DNA from: Gammaproteobacteria bacterium
GTDB lineage: Bacteria > Pseudomonadota > Gammaproteobacteria > Eutrophobiales > Eutrophobiaceae
Length of the DNA stretch: 64,000 nucleotides
Direction of reading: 5' to 3'
Assembly (NCBI GenBank): GCA_022826885.1
Contig: JAJDUB010000034.1
Location: 1 to 64,000, forward strand
Shown: in pieces, positions 1 to 8,731 of the stretch
Layout of the letters: each line of letters opens with the position of its first letter
Position numbering within the stretch: the stretch's first letter is position 1
Translations under genes and position numbers: made by a program
Notes under the pieces: generated by a model
Seen by the model: the letters and a program-made list of their open reading frames with translations, nothing else
Told to the model about the DNA's origin: nothing
Databases searched by the model: none

Positions 1-1520
1 GGGTCCAGGACGCAGTGAAGGCTCCCGTCCGGCCCGATCGCGGAGGACAGGGCGCGCGCCACCTTGTCCTTCAGCCAGACATCATAGGCCCACTCGCCGC
101 GGCTCCAGGAATAGCCGCCGTCAATCTTCCAGGAGAACTCGCCCAGGTCCCCCTCCAGGCCCAGGCGCAACGCGCCCACGTCGTTCTTCACCTCCGTGAC
201 CGGGTCCAGCAGGTCGTAGCTCATCACCACCGGCTGGCCGATGCCGCCGATAATGCCGAACGGGTTGGTCGGGTTGGCCGGGTGGACATAAGGAAAGAGT
301 TGACGGTACCCGTTGTTGTAGCTTTCATCGCGGTGGGTGAAATAAAACTCGTAGCCGGCGCTGACCGTCCCCAGCAGTCCGCCCAGGTCCAGATCCAGCA
401 GTCCGTCACTGTACACCTGGATGCGCCGCCGGTCCGGTATCAGGTGCTCCTCGCCCCAGTTGCGGTCGTCCCGGTAGCCTTCTTCCGGTACCCGTTCTCC
501 ATCCCTGTCGCCAAGCTCGCGCCAGGGAAGGCCGGTCCCGGCAAGGTCGGCGCCGGGGTCGCGCACCAGGGAGGTCACCGGACCGAGCCCGTATACGTCC
601 ACGAAACCGAATACCGAACCGAAGCAACGGCCGCGCGTGGGCGCAAAAATCGAAGGATGGATGCCCCCGTCGGTCAGCGGGCGCTCATCGCAGAAACTGT
701 ATTCCTGTTCGTCCCTCCCCACCGGCCCCAGGCTTGAGAATTCGACCGCGGCGTCGATATAACCGCGATCCCAGGTCTTGCCGAACAGTCCGCTCACGGA
801 GCCGTAATCGAGTTCATCCTGGTAGTAGCCCTCGAGAATAAAGTCATCGAAGCGTTTTCTGGTGATGATGTTCACCACCCCGGCGATGGCATCGGCGCCG
901 TAGATGGAAGAGGCGCCGTCCTTGAGGATTTCGATCCGGTCAATGGCGACATCCGGGATCGAGTTCAGGTCGACGCTGTTGACCTGACCGCGGGTGCCTG
1001 CCGGCGTAAAGCGCCGGCCGTTCACCAGGATCAGGGTGCGGCCCGGATCCAGGCTGCGCAGGCCGAACGTGTTGACGCCGGGGCCGCCGGAGACCACGAA
1101 CCCCCCGAACGTGTTGTCGATCTGTGTGCCCGAGGCCAGGGCGCTGGTCTGCAGGATCTCCGAGGTGTTGGCCATGCCCGCCAGGGTAGCGCTCTCGCTG
1201 GTGATGACCGTTACCGGCAAGGCCGATGTGAACGCATCGCGCCGGATGCGTGAGCCTGTCACTATGATCTCTTCGGTCGCGCTCCCTGTTGGAGTAAGTT
1301 CCACCGCCCGTTCTTCATCGACCTCCGGGGCTGCTTCCCCGGCGTCAGAAGTCTGGCTGCCGGCCTGCCGGGGCTCCTCCGTTTCATCATTCGTCCCCTG
1401 TTCCGGTTCGGACGCCCCCGGCGGAGCTGGTTCAGCCGTATCCTGCGCTGCCGTCGCCGGCCCTGACAACCACAACAGGCCAAGGAAGAACAGGATAAAC
1501 AATGACACTTCTCGCCGCAT
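1..1520 (-). CDS. TonB-dependent outer-membrane receptor, N-terminal part (cut by window edge)
   Basis: This reading frame is absent from the ORF track because it is open at the left edge, but it translates without a stop from an ATG at 1520 to base 1. The product starts with a signal peptide (MRREVSLFILFFLGLLWLSG, cleavage near ATA-AQ). A roughly 60-residue acidic, Pro/Glu-rich linker follows, then a TonB-box-like EEIIVTGSRI, then a plug domain with VNGRRF and IEILKDGASSIYGADAIAGVVNI. The start of the beta-barrel follows, with Asp/Tyr-rich strands. Such receptors import large ligands across the outer membrane using TonB energy; the substrate cannot be told here. It lies 47 nt downstream of aspS on the same strand, where other gammaproteobacteria usually have yebC-ruvC. 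No clear ribosome site precedes the ATG. Confidence 0.9.
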   Translation of the reverse strand, partial: MRREVSLFILFFLGLLWLSGPATAAQDTAEPAPPGASEPEQGTNDETEEPRQAGSQTSDAGEAAPEVDEERAVELTPTGSATEEIIVTGSRIRRDAFTSALPVTVITSESATLAGMANTSEILQTSALASGTQIDNTFGGFVVSGGPGVNTFGLRSLDPGRTLILVNGRRFTPAGTRGQVNSVDLNSIPDVAIDRIEILKDGASSIYGADAIAGVVNIITRKRFDDFILEGYYQDELDYGSVSGLFGKTWDRGYIDAAVEFSSLGPVGRDEQEYSFCDERPLTDGGIHPSIFAPTRGRCFGSVFGFVDVYGLGPVTSLVRDPGADLAGTGLPWRELGDRDGERVPEEGYRDDRNWGEEHLIPDRRRIQVYSDGLLDLDLGGLLGTVSAGYEFYFTHRDESYNNGYRQLFPYVHPANPTNPFGIIGGIGQPVVMSYDLLDPVTEVKNDVGALRLGLEGDLGEFSWKIDGGYSWSRGEWAYDVWLKDKVARALSSAIGPDGSLHCVLD

Positions 1521-1567
1521 GATGGTTGCCGGTTTTCAGGTTAAATTCGCCAATAGCAATTCAGGAC

Positions 1568-3319
1568 TTAAATGAGTTTGACACCCAGTTCACGCAATTG
1601 TTCCGGAGAGGCGGCCGCGGGAGCGGACGTGAGCAGGCAACTGGCGGTCTGGGTCTTGGGAAAGGCGATGACGTCCCGGATCCCCTTCGCCCCGGCCATG
1701 ATCATGACAATGCGGTCCAGACCGAAGGCGATGCCGCCGTGGGGCGGACAGCCGTATGACAGGGCGTCGATCAGGAAGCCGAACTTCTCCCGGGCCTGCC
1801 CCTCATCGATGCCCAGCAGTTCCAGCACCTTAAGTTGCATTTCCGGCTCATGAATTCGGATCGAGCCGCCGCCCAGTTCCATGCCGTTCAGGACCAGGTC
1901 GTATGCCCGCGAAAGGCTCTCATGCAGGTCAGTGTCCTGCCCTGTCTGTGCCGGCGCGGTAAAGGGATGATGCAGTGAGTCCCAGCGTTGCTCCGCATCG
2001 TTATATTCGAATAACGGGAAGTCCACTACCCAGAGGGGCTCCCAGTCTCCCTGCAGCAGGCCGAGGTCTTCGGCCAGCACCGTACGCAGGGCGCCGAGCG
2101 AGTCGTTGACGGTGCGCGCCTTGTCCGCGCCGAAAAAAACCATATCGCCGGTCTGCGCCCCGGTACGCTGCAAAACGGCCTGCACTGTTTCCCCGGGCAG
2201 GAATTTCAGGATGGGCGATTGCAGTCCGGCAACGCCCTTCTCCATATCATTGATCTTGATGTAGGCCAGCCCCCTGGCGCCGTACTTTCCCACGTAAGCG
2301 GTATAGTCATCGATCTCCTTGCGCGTGAGCGTGTTGCCGCCCGGCAGGCGCAGCGCGGCCACGCGGCCGTTCGCCTGGTTTGCCGGGCCGGAAAACACCT
2401 TGAATTCCACCTGTTTCATCAGATCGCCGACTTCAACCAGTTCCAGCGGGTTGCGCAGGTCCGGCCGGTCTGTCCCGTAGCGGCTCATGGCTTCAGCGTA
2501 GGTCATGCGCGGGAACGGATCAGCCAGATCGATGCCTTTTACCTGCCTGAACACGGTACGCATCATATCTTCCACCAGGCCGATCACGTCATTCTCTTCG
2601 ACAAACGACATTTCCATATCGAGCTGTGTGAATTCCGGCTGCCGGTCCGCGCGCAGGTCCTCGTCGCGAAAACAGCGGACAATCTGGTAGTAGCGATCCA
2701 TCCCGGACATCATCAGCAGTTGCTTGAACAGTTGCGGTGACTGCGGCAGGGCGAAAAAACCGCCGCGCTGGGTCCGGCTCGGCACCAGGTAATCCCGCGC
2801 GCCTTCGGGGGTTGCCCTGGTCAGGACGGGGGTCTCAATATCAAGGAAACCGCTCCCGTCAAGATAATCGCGGATAGCCCGGGTGACCCGGCTGCGCAGC
2901 TTGATGTTCTCCTGCATAGCCTCCCGGCGCAGGTCCACGTAGCGGTAGCGCAGGCGGATATCATCCTGCACGTTTTCATCATCCAACTGGAACGGCGGTG
3001 TCCTGGCTCTGTTCAACAATTCCAGGGTGTAGCCCAGCACTTCGACTTCGCCGGTGGGCAGGTTCGGGTTCAGCGTACCTTCCGGGCGCCGGCGCACCCG
3101 GCCGGTCACGCGCACCACGTATTCGTTCCTGAGCGTCTCGGCCACGGCGAATGGTTCGGCCCGGTCGGGATCGTAGACAACCTGGGCCAATCCCTCCCGG
3201 TCGCGCAAATCAATGAAAATCACGCCGCCATGATCCCGGCGCCGGTGTACCCAGCCGCATAATGCGACTTCCTCGCCGATCATGTCCGCCGTCAATTCTC
3301 CGCAATAATGGCTGCGCAT
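1568..3319 (-). CDS. aspS: Aspartyl-tRNA synthetase (bacterial type)
   Basis: Class II aminoacyl-tRNA synthetase that charges tRNA-Asp in the cytoplasm. At 583 aa it is close to the usual 585-595. An N-terminal OB-fold anticodon domain ([18 protein letters not shown]) is followed by the class II core. Motif 2 is [16 protein letters not shown] and motif 3 is [11 protein letters not shown]. The long bacterial GAD insertion lies between motifs 2 and 3, and the C-terminus [12 protein letters not shown]...QLRELGVKL is typical. Whether it discriminates against tRNA-Asn cannot be told from sequence. It is the third gene of a minus-strand group FmdB-DUF502-aspS, an order common in Gammaproteobacteria. 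Confidence 0.97.
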   Translation of the reverse strand: MRSHYCGELTADMIGEEVALCGWVHRRRDHGGVIFIDLRDREGLAQVVYDPDRAEPFAVAETLRNEYVVRVTGRVRRRPEGTLNPNLPTGEVEVLGYTLELLNRARTPPFQLDDENVQDDIRLRYRYVDLRREAMQENIKLRSRVTRAIRDYLDGSGFLDIETPVLTRATPEGARDYLVPSRTQRGGFFALPQSPQLFKQLLMMSGMDRYYQIVRCFRDEDLRADRQPEFTQLDMEMSFVEENDVIGLVEDMMRTVFRQVKGIDLADPFPRMTYAEAMSRYGTDRPDLRNPLELVEVGDLMKQVEFKVFSGPANQANGRVAALRLPGGNTLTRKEIDDYTAYVGKYGARGLAYIKINDMEKGVAGLQSPILKFLPGETVQAVLQRTGAQTGDMVFFGADKARTVNDSLGALRTVLAEDLGLLQGDWEPLWVVDFPLFEYNDAEQRWDSLHHPFTAPAQTGQDTDLHESLSRAYDLVLNGMELGGGSIRIHEPEMQLKVLELLGIDEGQAREKFGFLIDALSYGCPPHGGIAFGLDRIVMIMAGAKGIRDVIAFPKTQTASCLLTSAPAAASPEQLRELGVKLI

Positions 3320-3358
3320 GGATCGCCCCGGCTTGCCTGTCAGGTTACTCGCGGCCGT

Positions 3359-4003
3359 TCAGGAACCGGCAGCGTCGGCGCTTTCCTGTAACAGCCGTTT
3401 GATTTTTCCGTCGGGCACGATAACTCCCATGGATATTATGAACTTGAACCCGTCTTCCACCGACATGTCCAGCTCTATGATGTCCCGCTGCGGCAGCAGC
3501 AGGTTGAACCCTGAAGTCGGGTTAGGCGTGGTCGGCAGGTAAATTGACTGGAGCTGAAGGTCGGTAATGGCGCTGTCCGTATCGAGTTGTTCATTCACCA
3601 GGAAGCCGATACACCAGCTGTCCTTGCGCGGATATTCAACCAGCACCACCTTGCGAAATGACTTGCTCTGGGATGCCAGCAGGGTGGTGGCTATCTGTTT
3701 GACGCTGTTGTATATGTTCCGTACCAGGGGGATTTTTCCCAGCGCCTTCTCCCAGATAAGTACCAGGCGCCGGCCCAGCAGGTTGGCGGCAAACATGCCG
3801 GTGAGGAGCAGGACGCCGACAGCCAGGACTATGCCGGCGCCCGGTATGCTGAACCCCAGCAATGCTTCCGGGCGGTATTCCGGCGGCAACAGCAGGATGG
3901 TGCCGTCGAGGAGGTCAACCACGAATTTGATAGTGACTACGGTGATGATCAGGGGCAACCATACCAGCAGTCCGGCTATGATGTATTTCCGCAAGGCAGT
4001 CAT
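3359..4003 (-). CDS. DUF502 family inner-membrane protein
   Basis: Conserved membrane protein of unknown function, 214 aa from the chosen start. The ORF track begins 18 codons earlier, but MTALRKYIIAGLLVWLPLIIT matches the family N-terminus, so the ATG at 4003 is preferred. Two hydrophobic segments are visible, at about residues 8-32 and 50-80. A soluble C-terminal part carries the family's SIYLPTTPNPTSGF and MSVEDGFKFIISMGV motifs. It sits 39 nt upstream of aspS and downstream of the FmdB-type zinc ribbon gene; this trio is conserved, suggesting co-transcription. The family has been linked to envelope function in some organisms, but nothing here allows a specific role. Confidence 0.9.
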   Translation of the reverse strand: MTALRKYIIAGLLVWLPLIITVVTIKFVVDLLDGTILLLPPEYRPEALLGFSIPGAGIVLAVGVLLLTGMFAANLLGRRLVLIWEKALGKIPLVRNIYNSVKQIATTLLASQSKSFRKVVLVEYPRKDSWCIGFLVNEQLDTDSAITDLQLQSIYLPTTPNPTSGFNLLLPQRDIIELDMSVEDGFKFIISMGVIVPDGKIKRLLQESADAAGS

Positions 4004-4141
4004 TGTTTTACTCAGAATTTTCCAATCCGGGCGCGCGGTGCAGGATAACACATCCAAACTCTCGTGAGCAGGTCTCTACACAATGGCATGAAATAACCGG
4101 GGACAGAGTATGTGCCGAAGTTAGCGGGAACTGCTGGCGGG

Positions 4142-4513
4142 TCAGCCGGCGGGAGAAGATGCGGCCGCGCTGCCGCCTGACGGTTGTGTTGAGGACTTCG
4201 TTTCCTTGCCGGCGCTGCCGCTATCGGTTTTTGCTTCCTTGTCCTTGCTCTTGTCTTTCTCTCCCGTGGTTTTGGCGCTACCGGATTCACCGGCCTTGTC
4301 ATCTCCCTTGGCCAGGTTCCTGCGGGATTTCTCATCCTTGAAATCCGTTTCGTACCACCCGCTGCCACTGAGCCGGAAGGCAACCGCAGACACCAGTTTT
4401 TTCAGGCCGGGCTGCCCGCACGCGGGACAATCCGTCAGCGGCTGATCGGAAATCTTCTGTAATTTCTCCAGCCTGTGGCCGCAGGCATGGCATTCGTATT
4501 CGTAAATCGGCAA
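4142..4513 (-). CDS. FmdB-type zinc-ribbon protein
   Basis: Small protein of 123 aa. The N-terminal 45 residues form the FmdB/CxxC_CxxC regulatory zinc ribbon: MPIYEYECHACGHRLEKLQK, then DCPACGQPGLKK, giving two CxxC pairs for zinc. A short conserved segment (AFRLSGSGWYETDFK) follows. The last ~70 residues are a low-complexity Lys/Ser/Gly/Glu tail that is probably disordered. The family's role is unknown; it was named after a formamidase operon regulator, but most members precede DUF502 and aspS as here. It is the first gene of that group. Confidence 0.9.
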   Translation of the reverse strand: MPIYEYECHACGHRLEKLQKISDQPLTDCPACGQPGLKKLVSAVAFRLSGSGWYETDFKDEKSRRNLAKGDDKAGESGSAKTTGEKDKSKDKEAKTDSGSAGKETKSSTQPSGGSAAASSPAG

Positions 4514-4578
4514 GACGTTATCCTTTAATGTTACGGAACAGGAGGAAGATAGTGACGGCTTTGGGGAATTTCAAGTCT

Positions 4579-7074
4579 TTAGAAACGGTAGGATGCTTCC
4601 ACGCCCCACACTCGCGGCGCTCCGACGACACAACGCTGCATACCTCCGCCGTCGACCGGGTCAACCAGGCTCAGCGTGGTAGCCAGGGCCTGGATAAATA
4701 TCACCTGGCAGTAATCCTGGCCGAACACGTTGTGTACGAAGCCTGAAAACTCCCAGTCGTCGTTCGCGCCGCGCAACCCCAGGCGGGCATTGACGATGTC
4801 ATAGCCCGGCTGCATTGTCTGCGGCGCCTGGTTGGTATCCGCGCCGACGTTCTGTTCGGAAACATACTGGTATTCACCCCGCACGAACCAGCCCAGGCCG
4901 TGAACGGGGATGCGGTCAGACCACTCGGCCACGAGCGACAGTTGCCATTTCGGTGAGAAATGGTTGCTGTCTCCTGTCAGGTCCCGGGTCGGCAACGCTT
5001 GCGCGGGGAACCCCAGAAACCTGCTCAACTGGACGGATGTCCGGTACGCGGCGATGTCGGCGGGCAGGCTGGTGGCGTCGGGGAAATTTCCGAAACTGGA
5101 GCCCAGATAACTAACTCCGAGAACGGTATAGAGCCGGTCCAGGGGGCGCGCCTGGATGTCCAGTTCCATGCCCTGCTGGGTAAGCTCCTCGACATTCTGC
5201 ATAAGGAAATTCACCCCGTCGAACCGGCGGTCCTGGAGATCATCGATCTGCGTATGGAAATAGTTCAGGCTGATCACCACCCGGTTATCGAACAGCCCGC
5301 CCTTGATGCCTATCTCGATATTGTCCACGGTTTCCGTCTCGTACACCCGGTCCGCTCCGGCAGCCTCGGCAACGGAATCGAAACCTTCGGGGTTGAAGCC
5401 TCCCGACCTGAACCCGGTGGCGTATGTGGCGAACAGCATCAAATCTTCGGTCGGAGAATAACTGATATTCGCCAGCCACGTGATCTCTTCCTCATCATAC
5501 ACAAGGTCGGGATGTTCTTCCGGTATGCGCAAATCAAGCGAGAAGGGATTCTCCGGTGAAGGCGGCAAGGAAATCGGGTTGTTGACCAGGCTGAGAAAGC
5601 TGCCGTTTTTGTTGCTGTCGGTCCAGCGCACCCCGCCGGTCACGCGCAGTTGTTCAGTGACATTGAGCGTCAACTGGCCGTACAGCGCGTAGTTGCTGAC
5701 TTCCTGCCCGAACCGGGTAGCGACGGCATCTCTCTGCGCTACTTTTGCACAATCCCTGCTGACGCCGCCGGCAATGGCGTTGGCTGCTTGGGGACTGAAG
5801 TTGAAACTGGCAAGATAACTCGCGAACAGGTTGCTGACAAAGGGAGAACAGAAGTCCCGGCCCTGGTCGAAAGACTGGTCTATCCCGTAATCTTCCCGGT
5901 AGAAATACGCGCCGGCAACGTATTCGATGAGCCCGCCGGTCGGGGATAACAACTGAAATTCCTGGGATACGGTTTCCACGTCATAGAACGTGACGCGCCG
6001 TATCAGGTCCATGGGCAACCGTATGACGGATTCATTCAGGGTATCGTTGGACCATTTCCGGTAGCCGGTCAGGGAACGCACGGTATGCTCGCCCAGGCGC
6101 CAGTTGATATCGCCGGCAATGCCCCACTGTTCGTCCTCCGCATAGTCCCGGTGGTCCTGGTGGACTTTATTATCAAAGCCGTTCACGGATTCGGGCACTT
6201 CCCCGGAAGGCATCGTGAGGGGATCCGTGGGTGACAGGAAGCTGCGGAGCGCTGCCAGGTATTCCGGCTGCACCGTGTCGGACAGCACTTCAATTACGCC
6301 GCCGCCGTTAATTATCCTGGAGAAATCGGCAGTCAGGGTAATGTCAAGGTCCGGGGCAGGTTCAAAAAAGAGCTTGCCGCGCACGCTCCCATCTTCCCAG
6401 GCGCCTACGTCACTGTCGCTGCCGTTTTCGGTGAAACTGTTCTCGCCGAAGCCGTCCCGGTCGGAATACTGAAATGCCACGCGGCCGGCAATGTCAGGCG
6501 AGAATGCCCCGCTCAAGGCGCCGGCCACCTGCACGTTGTCATAATTTCCGTAACTGGCCCTGATATTTCCGGAAAACTCATCCTCCGGCTTCCTGGTGCG
6601 AATGTTCAGCGCCCCCATGGAGGCATTACGCCCGAACAAGGTGCCCTGGGGCCCGCGCAGGACCTCGACAATTTCCAGATCCGTGAGGGTGCCTATGACC
6701 GAGGACGGCCTGGGGATATAGATCCCGTCGACGAACACCGCCACGCCCGGTTCAATGGCGCTGTTGCCCACCGACCCGACCCCGCGCAAGATTATGCGGT
6801 TGTTCGCCAGTTGGCTGGAAAAGGCAAGGCTCAGGTTGGGGGTGTATTGACCGAGTTGCTGCAAGGTGTCGATGCCGGAATCTTCCAGGAATTCCCCAGT
6901 GAATGTGGAGATGGAAATGGGGACGTCCTGCAGGGATTGCTCCCGTTTCTGCGCGGTGACAATGATTTCCTCGATAGCCTGCGCAGCGGCCGCGCCGGGC
7001 GCTGCCAGGAGCACGAATACCGTAAACGTCAATATCACCGGATTATTGGACGTCCCTGGCGCGGAATTTATCAT
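4579..7074 (-). CDS. TonB-dependent outer-membrane receptor (complete)
   Basis: Outer-membrane active-transport receptor, 831 aa from the ATG at 7074. The ORF track starts at an upstream TTG, but the ATG has a good ribosome site (GGGGAG) and gives a clean signal peptide (MINSAPGTSNN... ending AAAAQA). The TonB box region EEIIVTAQKREQSLQDVPISI follows at once. The plug domain contains ILRGVGSVGNSAIEPGVAVFVDGIY and VLRGPQGTLFGRNASMGALNI. A ~22-strand barrel follows, ending in an aromatic residue (VEASYRF), as expected for BAM-dependent insertion. The plug resembles the large environmental receptor class common in sphingomonads and marine gammas. No enzyme or transporter neighbour reveals the ligand. 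Confidence 0.95.
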   Translation of the reverse strand: MINSAPGTSNNPVILTFTVFVLLAAPGAAAAQAIEEIIVTAQKREQSLQDVPISISTFTGEFLEDSGIDTLQQLGQYTPNLSLAFSSQLANNRIILRGVGSVGNSAIEPGVAVFVDGIYIPRPSSVIGTLTDLEIVEVLRGPQGTLFGRNASMGALNIRTRKPEDEFSGNIRASYGNYDNVQVAGALSGAFSPDIAGRVAFQYSDRDGFGENSFTENGSDSDVGAWEDGSVRGKLFFEPAPDLDITLTADFSRIINGGGVIEVLSDTVQPEYLAALRSFLSPTDPLTMPSGEVPESVNGFDNKVHQDHRDYAEDEQWGIAGDINWRLGEHTVRSLTGYRKWSNDTLNESVIRLPMDLIRRVTFYDVETVSQEFQLLSPTGGLIEYVAGAYFYREDYGIDQSFDQGRDFCSPFVSNLFASYLASFNFSPQAANAIAGGVSRDCAKVAQRDAVATRFGQEVSNYALYGQLTLNVTEQLRVTGGVRWTDSNKNGSFLSLVNNPISLPPSPENPFSLDLRIPEEHPDLVYDEEEITWLANISYSPTEDLMLFATYATGFRSGGFNPEGFDSVAEAAGADRVYETETVDNIEIGIKGGLFDNRVVISLNYFHTQIDDLQDRRFDGVNFLMQNVEELTQQGMELDIQARPLDRLYTVLGVSYLGSSFGNFPDATSLPADIAAYRTSVQLSRFLGFPAQALPTRDLTGDSNHFSPKWQLSLVAEWSDRIPVHGLGWFVRGEYQYVSEQNVGADTNQAPQTMQPGYDIVNARLGLRGANDDWEFSGFVHNVFGQDYCQVIFIQALATTLSLVDPVDGGGMQRCVVGAPRVWGVEASYRF

Positions 7075-7181
7075 TTCGCTTTCTCCCCGAGGTAACAACG
7101 CAACGCTCCAGATTGCCTCAGGAGCCTGCGTATTTTACCACAGATCGGGCGTGATTTCCTTAACTTTCCGCGTCCGGCCGC

Positions 7182-7739
7182 TTACTCTTCCGCCTTCATG
7201 CCGGTGGTCATGCGCCGCAAGGTATCGTCTTTCAGCCAGAAATGATGGTACAGGGCAGCCAGGATGTGTATTCCCACCAGTACCAGTATCACAATTGGAA
7301 AGATTCCATGCAAATCCCCAATCAGTTCATTCAGGGCTTCGTCCTTTTGCATCGGGAGCCCCACCTCGAACAACCCGAAGAACGGAACCTTGTAACCGGC
7401 CGTGGCGAACCGGGCCATGCCGTTGAATATCTGGACGAACAACATGAGGTACAACCCGTAATGGACCGTCCTTGAGACAACGTGCTGCCAGACGGGGATA
7501 TGCGGCATTTTTGTGGGCGTGACGTTCAGCCAGCGCCAGATCAGGCGTGCGCTTAGTACGAACAGCAGCAGCAGGCCAAACGAGGCATGCAGGAGTATCA
7601 ACTGCAGTTTTTCCTCTCCGCGGGGCAGTTCGGTTGACTGCGCGGCAATCGCCAGCAGCGTGATTACGATGACCAGCACCAGCCAGTGCAGGGTCTTACT
7701 GATTGTTCCATACTCTTTTTCGGTGTTTTTGACAGGCAT
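7182..7739 (-). CDS. Cytochrome b561 family protein
   Basis: Four-helix diheme b-type cytochrome of the inner membrane, 185 aa, similar in length to E. coli CybB (176). Hydrophobic segments are at about residues 17-37, 47-68, 87-107 and 142-165. Histidines at family positions (KTLHWLV, LLHASFG, TVHYGLY, DLHGIFP and GIHILAALYHHF) are candidate heme ligands. Members oxidise quinol and, in some cases, pass electrons to superoxide or secreted partners. It stands alone between a TonB receptor and tRNA-Lys, so the electron partner is unknown. Confidence 0.93.
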   Translation of the reverse strand: MPVKNTEKEYGTISKTLHWLVLVIVITLLAIAAQSTELPRGEEKLQLILLHASFGLLLLFVLSARLIWRWLNVTPTKMPHIPVWQHVVSRTVHYGLYLMLFVQIFNGMARFATAGYKVPFFGLFEVGLPMQKDEALNELIGDLHGIFPIVILVLVGIHILAALYHHFWLKDDTLRRMTTGMKAEE

Positions 7740-7760
7740 TGACGTTCCTCCCCCTTACAG

Positions 7761-7836
7761 TGGTGGGTCGTGCAGGAATCGAACCTGCGACCAACTGATT
7801 AAAAGTCAGCTGCTCTACCGACTGAGCTAACGACCC
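7761..7836 (-). tRNA. tRNA-Lys (anticodon TTT)
   Basis: Read on the minus strand, this 76-nt sequence folds as a canonical cloverleaf. The acceptor stem is GGGTCGT paired with ACGACCC, the D-loop is AGCTCAGTCGGTAGAGC, and the anticodon stem-loop CTGACTTTTAATCAG carries TTT. The T-arm is TCGCAGGTTCGATTCCTGCA. The 3' CCA is encoded. It lies 21 nt upstream of cytochrome b561 on the same strand. Confidence 0.98.
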
Positions 7837-7966
7837 GGGAATTACATCGGCGCCCGCTGCGCGGGGCGCCGCGTTCACGACTATTACATCAGGGGAGGAT
7901 GATACCGGAGATTTCATTCCCGGTAAATCGGACGGCTTGCGGTCTTCGCTCTTGATTTGAGATTTG

Positions 7967-8011
7967 AGGGGTCAGAGTAAAATTTCTGGCGAAATTCTTA
8001 CTCCGACCCCT
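7967..8011. repeat. Palindromic intergenic repeat (GGGGTCAGAGTAA type)
   Basis: Inverted repeat with arms AGGGGTCAGAGTAA and TTACTCCGACCCCT (one mismatch) and an inner arm pair ATTTC/GAAAT around TGGC. It lies between the end of a lipoprotein gene and tRNA-Lys. It belongs to the same broad class of GGGG-headed palindromes found at several other gene ends here. Such palindromes are often mobilised by REP-associated tyrosine transposases, but none is present in the window. Confidence 0.7.
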
Positions 8012-8022
8012 GGATATTTATA

Positions 8023-8712
8023 TCACCGTTTGAACGATGTAAGCACCTGGGTGTATTCGCTGGGGTAGAGGTTCGGGATGGCGTATTCCCTGCGGGTCAT
8101 CTTGACCAGCCCGACACCCGGCGCGTACCACTGGCTCTGTTCGACCTTGATGATCCTGATCCCCAGCATGAGACGGCTCGGCAGGTCCAGGAAGCCGATT
8201 GCATCGATGCGCAGGCACCTGGGGAAATAGCCGGCGGGCACGTTCACACTGTCTTCCAGGCTGGTTATGGTGTAATCCAGTTCCAGGTTGCTGCTGATCC
8301 TGTCCCAGGCGCCTTCCAGTCTTTTCGGCAGGTCAAACAGGTATAGCCGCGACCGGGCGCTCCACTCGTTGCCGACATTCAACGGATAGCCGATAACAGG
8401 GTCTGCGACTTCGTGTCCCGGGTTCCCGCGGCTGATCCCGTCTGCCGAACGGGTGAAATGGCGTATGCTGCCGTTCGCGTATGCCTTCGGGTAGTAAGTG
8501 ACGCCGTCAACCGTCCTGGCCGGCAGGTTGCGAACGATGGCTTTCTGTACGATCGGTTCATTGAATTCCGGGACAATCCTGCTTATATCATAGGTCCATT
8601 CATGGCCGGGCGCAGTCGGAAAATATCCTGTTTCAGTGGAAGAGCAGGAGGATATGAACAGGAATACAATCCCGTACAGGCAGCGCTTGTGTGGGAACGG
8701 ACCCCGCTTCAT
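8023..8712 (-). CDS. Predicted lipoprotein of unknown function
   Basis: I do not recognise this 229-aa protein. It has a charged N-terminus, a hydrophobic stretch (LYGIVFLFI) and a lipobox-like ISSC at residue ~23, followed by SSTETG. It is therefore probably a lipoprotein; the residue after Cys is Ser, which favours outer-membrane sorting. The mature part is beta-rich with repeated aromatic residues (GHEWTYDISRIVPEF, GNEWSARSRLYLF, QSQWYAPGVGLVKMTRREYA). The GxEW and APGVGLVK patterns are often seen in hypothetical outer-membrane-associated lipoproteins. It ends just after a palindromic repeat and starts 19 nt after the downstream M48 protease gene would end, in the same orientation, so it may be co-transcribed with that envelope-quality protease. 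Confidence 0.8.
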   Translation of the reverse strand: MKRGPFPHKRCLYGIVFLFISSCSSTETGYFPTAPGHEWTYDISRIVPEFNEPIVQKAIVRNLPARTVDGVTYYPKAYANGSIRHFTRSADGISRGNPGHEVADPVIGYPLNVGNEWSARSRLYLFDLPKRLEGAWDRISSNLELDYTITSLEDSVNVPAGYFPRCLRIDAIGFLDLPSRLMLGIRIIKVEQSQWYAPGVGLVKMTRREYAIPNLYPSEYTQVLTSFKR

Positions 8713-8731
8713 ACCTATATCCCGACGTTCC

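Noticed and set aside
4090-4125. GGGGACAGAGTATG as another palindrome copy
   Set aside because: Only one arm is present; no complementary arm nearby, so at most a decayed half-copy.
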